Source: Tetramitus jugosus
Taxonomy: Eukaryota; Heterolobosea; Eutetramitea; Acrasida; Vahlkampfiidae
Direction: 5' to 3'
Assembly (NCBI GenBank): GCA_937625935.1
Contig: OW569356.1
Coordinates: 513,007-577,006 of the forward strand
Length of the DNA: 64,000 bases
Part shown: one piece after another, positions 61,686-64,000 of the stretch
Numbering within the stretch: position 1 is the stretch's first letter
Layout of the letters: the number at the start of each line of letters is the position of its first letter
The notes under the pieces: model-generated
Seen by the model: the letters and a program-made list of their open reading frames with translations, nothing else
Databases searched by the model: none
What the model was told of the DNA's origin: nothing
Position numbers and translations under genes: made by a program

Positions 61686-63160
61686 ATGACAATAGAAGAA
61701 GAGTACTCCAATCAGTTAGAAAGAATAAAAAAGTCTCCTTCTCATCCTTTTGTTTCTAATGGTCTAATCATTGTTGAAGACTCTTTCGAACCACAGGAGG
61801 TTGATGGTCCAACGATGGAAGACATTGACAAGGAGCTTTCAATGTTAGCAGGAAAAACAGGAATAAAGAAGGTGACGGATGACCTATCGTTTAATCCTAT
61901 CAAGAGAATGGAGAAAACAGGTGGAGGAGAAGATTTTTGCCGTCAAGTGACCGTCAACATCGATGAGAACCAATCAATTGAGGATCAAATGATTCAATTG
62001 ATGAATCTATTAGAGTTATCTAAAGCTCCTGGTACAAAACTGGTTCAAGCCTATGCCTGGAGGAGTTGGATTAGCTGGCTAAAGGAGCAAGAAAACAAGC
62101 ACTCAGAGTTGACAACAGTTGACCCTTACAACCCAAACAAGTTTGTAGTTGGATTATATCTCTTGCATATGCGAGTGATACACAAATACAGTCATAGTAC
62201 TGTCGTCAACTGCTTCTGGAATCAACTATGTTCTGTATTGAAGGAGGAAAGAGGAATCGACTTGAAGAAAGAGATGAAGGATTTTATACATAAACTCTTC
62301 CGAGCTTTGATACGAAAGTACGGGAACTCGAAATTTAAAGTGTGCCCATTGCTCAACAATGATTTAGAGAAATGGCAGAAAAAATTGCACAAGAGAGACA
62401 ACAGAGAACTACAAATTAAGTTGAGAGCTCTCATAATGTTTGGTAGACATGTTGGATGGAGAGGAGACACTCTTTCCTATATGAAATTGAGACACATCAC
62501 CTTTTCAAGTTTGAAAAACGATGAACATTTGTATTTAGTTGCCCAGAATGTGGGTTATAAGAACAAAGGTGTTGGAGGACATGAGTTAAGAAACACTGTA
62601 TACGGCAGTAGTGACTTGAATCGATGTCCAGTGTTTGCTCTTCTTTGGTACCTCTTTCACATCAGGAAGGTTTTTGTTTCACCAACGTTAGAGGAAGTGA
62701 TCAATTCAGGTGATTATAGATTAGTTGAAGGAGCACAAGACGAATTTTTATTCACCCAATCGACTAGTGAACAACCAATGACATCCAAAGATATGTCAAA
62801 CTTGATGAAAAAAAGTTCTGCAGAGGAATTGAAATGCAGATACACTATGAGATCATTACGAAGTGGACATATCTGTCAAGCACTCCTAACTAGCATCTTG
62901 AGATACGGTATCATTAAGGACAGTGTAAGACAGGCAATCAAGAGACATGTGGGTTGGAACTCAGATGAATCAATCGACGCGTATGAACGAATGTCAATCT
63001 TCTGTTCTCAAAATGTCGCCAACCTACAAGATCTTCAGCAACACACAGATGCACAAGAACTGGTCAAATATTTCTGGAAAATGGATCAACCACAACCAAA
63101 CAGTCTCACACCAATCAGAACCACAATGAGGCAAGTGCGAAGATCCTCGGGGTGTGGGTT
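61686..63160 (+). CDS. ORF2: tyrosine recombinase running into the telomere
   Basis: ATG at 61686; about 490 codons before the telomere array, with no stop seen up to the window end (the array reads Gly-Leu repeats). A core-binding helical domain is at about 100 to 190 ([20 protein letters not shown]). The catalytic domain has box-I Arg259 ([16 protein letters not shown]), a candidate catalytic Lys in VGYKNKG, then MRSLRSGH where Arg392 matches the second Arg and Arg389 stands in for the usual His, then Trp424 in HVGW and the nucleophile Tyr433 in IDAYERM. So the R, R, W/H and Y set is present. No reverse transcriptase, RNase H or DDE domain was seen nearby, which points to a Crypton-like element. 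Confidence 0.85.
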
Positions 63161-64000
63161 GGGTTTGGGTTTGGGTTTGGGTTTGGGTTTGGGTTTGGGT
63201 TTGGGTTTGGGTTTGGGTTTGGGTTTGGGTTTGGGTTTGGGTTTGGGTTTGGGTTTGGGTTTGGGTTTGGGTTTGGGTTTGGGTTTGGGTTTGGGTTTGG
63301 GTTTGGGTTTGGGTTTGGGTTTGGGTTTGGGTTTGGGTTTGGGTTTGGGTTTGGGTTTGGGTTTGGGTTTGGGTTTGGGTTTGGGTTTGGGTTTGGGTTT
63401 GGGTTTGGGTTTGGGTTTGGGTTTGGGTTTGGGTTTGGGTTTGGGTTTGGGTTTGGGTTTGGGTTTGGGTTTGGGTTTGGGTTTGGGTTTGGGTTTGGGT
63501 TTGGGTTTGGGTTTGGGTTTGGGTTTGGGTTTGGGTTTGGGTTTGGGTTTGGGTTTGGGTTTGGGTTTGGGTTTGGGTTTGGGTTTGGGTTTGGGTTTGG
63601 GTTTGGGTTTGGGTTTGGGTTTGGGTTTGGGTTTGGGTTTGGGTTTGGGTTTGGGTTTGGGTTTGGGTTTGGGTTTGGGTTTGGGTTTGGGTTTGGGTTT
63701 GGGTTTGGGTTTGGGTTTGGGTTTGGGTTTGGGTTTGGGTTTGGGTTTGGGTTTGGGTTTGGGTTTGGGTTTGGGTTTGGGTTTGGGTTTGGGTTTGGGT
63801 TTGGGTTTGGGTTTGGGTTTGGGTTTGGGTTTGGGTTTGGGTTTGGGTTTGGGTTTGGGTTTGGGTTTGGGTTTGGGTTTGGGTTTGGGTTTGGGTTTGG
63901 GTTTGGGTTTGGGTTTGGGTTTGGGTTTGGGTTTGGGTTTGGGTTTGGGTTTGGGTTTGGGTTTGGGTTTGGGTTTGGGTTTGGTTTGGGTTTGGTTTGG
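63156..64000 (+). repeat. Telomere, about 140 copies of GGGTTT
   Basis: Perfect GGGTTT units run from about 63161 to about 63980, preceded by a degenerate start (GGGGTGTGGGTT). The G-rich strand reads 5' to 3' toward the window end, as expected at the right end of a chromosome. The last 20 bases contain two shortened GGTTT units. The hexamer differs from the TTAGGG and TTTAGGG types of animals and plants in lacking A. Confidence 0.95.

Larger units (their letters stand above)
60052..63160 (+). mobile_element. Candidate telomere-associated tyrosine-recombinase element
   Basis: The block from the last interstitial GGGTTT (60053 to 60070) to the terminal array (from 63156) holds, in order, the palindrome array, leader, coiled-coil ORF1 and tyrosine-recombinase ORF2. 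Both outer edges are GGGTTT in the same orientation, which is what integration of a circular element into a telomeric repeat by a tyrosine recombinase would leave. Tyrosine recombinases of Crypton type use short identical sequences as crossover sites; that the site here is GGGTTT is inference. Exact ends are not proven from one copy. Confidence 0.55.

Overview
The window is nuclear DNA of a free-living heterolobosean amoeboflagellate, most likely a Naegleria species, ending in what looks like a chromosome end. The reasons are: about one gene per 2 kb on both strands, with intergenic gaps often under 150 bp; sparse short introns (58 to 103 nt in the splices I could verify by reading frame) with donors of the GTATGT or GTAAGT type; long Gln, Asn, Ser, Thr and His tracts in signalling proteins; a multi-pass membrane cyclase with a PAS domain; a flagellar-type Dpy-30 protein in an organism that also has ATG1, ALG6 and Pol III genes. 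The genus call is inference from gene style, not from a marker gene.

Region 1 to 52.7 kb is ordinary core chromosome. In order it holds a coiled-coil protein, a Polo-like kinase, a small GNAT acetyltransferase, an AlkB-type dioxygenase, an ArfGAP with two PH domains, a beta-hydroxyacid dehydrogenase, a ten-exon adenylate cyclase, a rhodanese plus dual-specificity phosphatase, a USP53/54-like ubiquitin hydrolase, a glutathione transferase, a Zn2Cys6 transcription factor, a PIP 5-kinase, an ATG1/ULK kinase, an Oca-type pseudophosphatase, an SDR with a zinc ribbon, a tiny basic protein, an NT-C2 protein, ALG6, a membrane GDPD, a proline-motif repeat protein, a PLCXD-type phospholipase, a BTB protein, a CHY zinc-finger protein, a one-pass membrane protein, the Pol III subunit RPC2, a Dpy-30/dynein-stalk-like protein and a Golgi-type glycosyltransferase. 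Many of these act in phosphoinositide, kinase or phosphatase signalling, but nothing suggests operons.

Region 52.9 to 58.9 kb is a transition zone. It holds a bacterial-style AAA-ATPase/PD-(D/E)XK nuclease protein, broken fragments (ABCA-like N terminus, LRR pseudogene, secreted-peptide remnant) and a TPR gene built from about 13 nearly identical 102-bp units.

Region 58.9 to 64.0 kb is subtelomere and telomere. A gene-poor stretch with short interstitial GGGTTT repeats leads into an array of GGCCCGT(T/A)(T/C/A)ACGGGCC palindromes, then two head-to-tail ORFs only 5 nt apart: a coiled-coil ORF1 and a tyrosine recombinase ORF2. ORF2 runs without a stop into about 840 bp of (GGGTTT)n. I interpret this block as a candidate telomere-targeted tyrosine-recombinase element (Crypton-like in content, with no reverse transcriptase seen). 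This is the most interesting part of the window.
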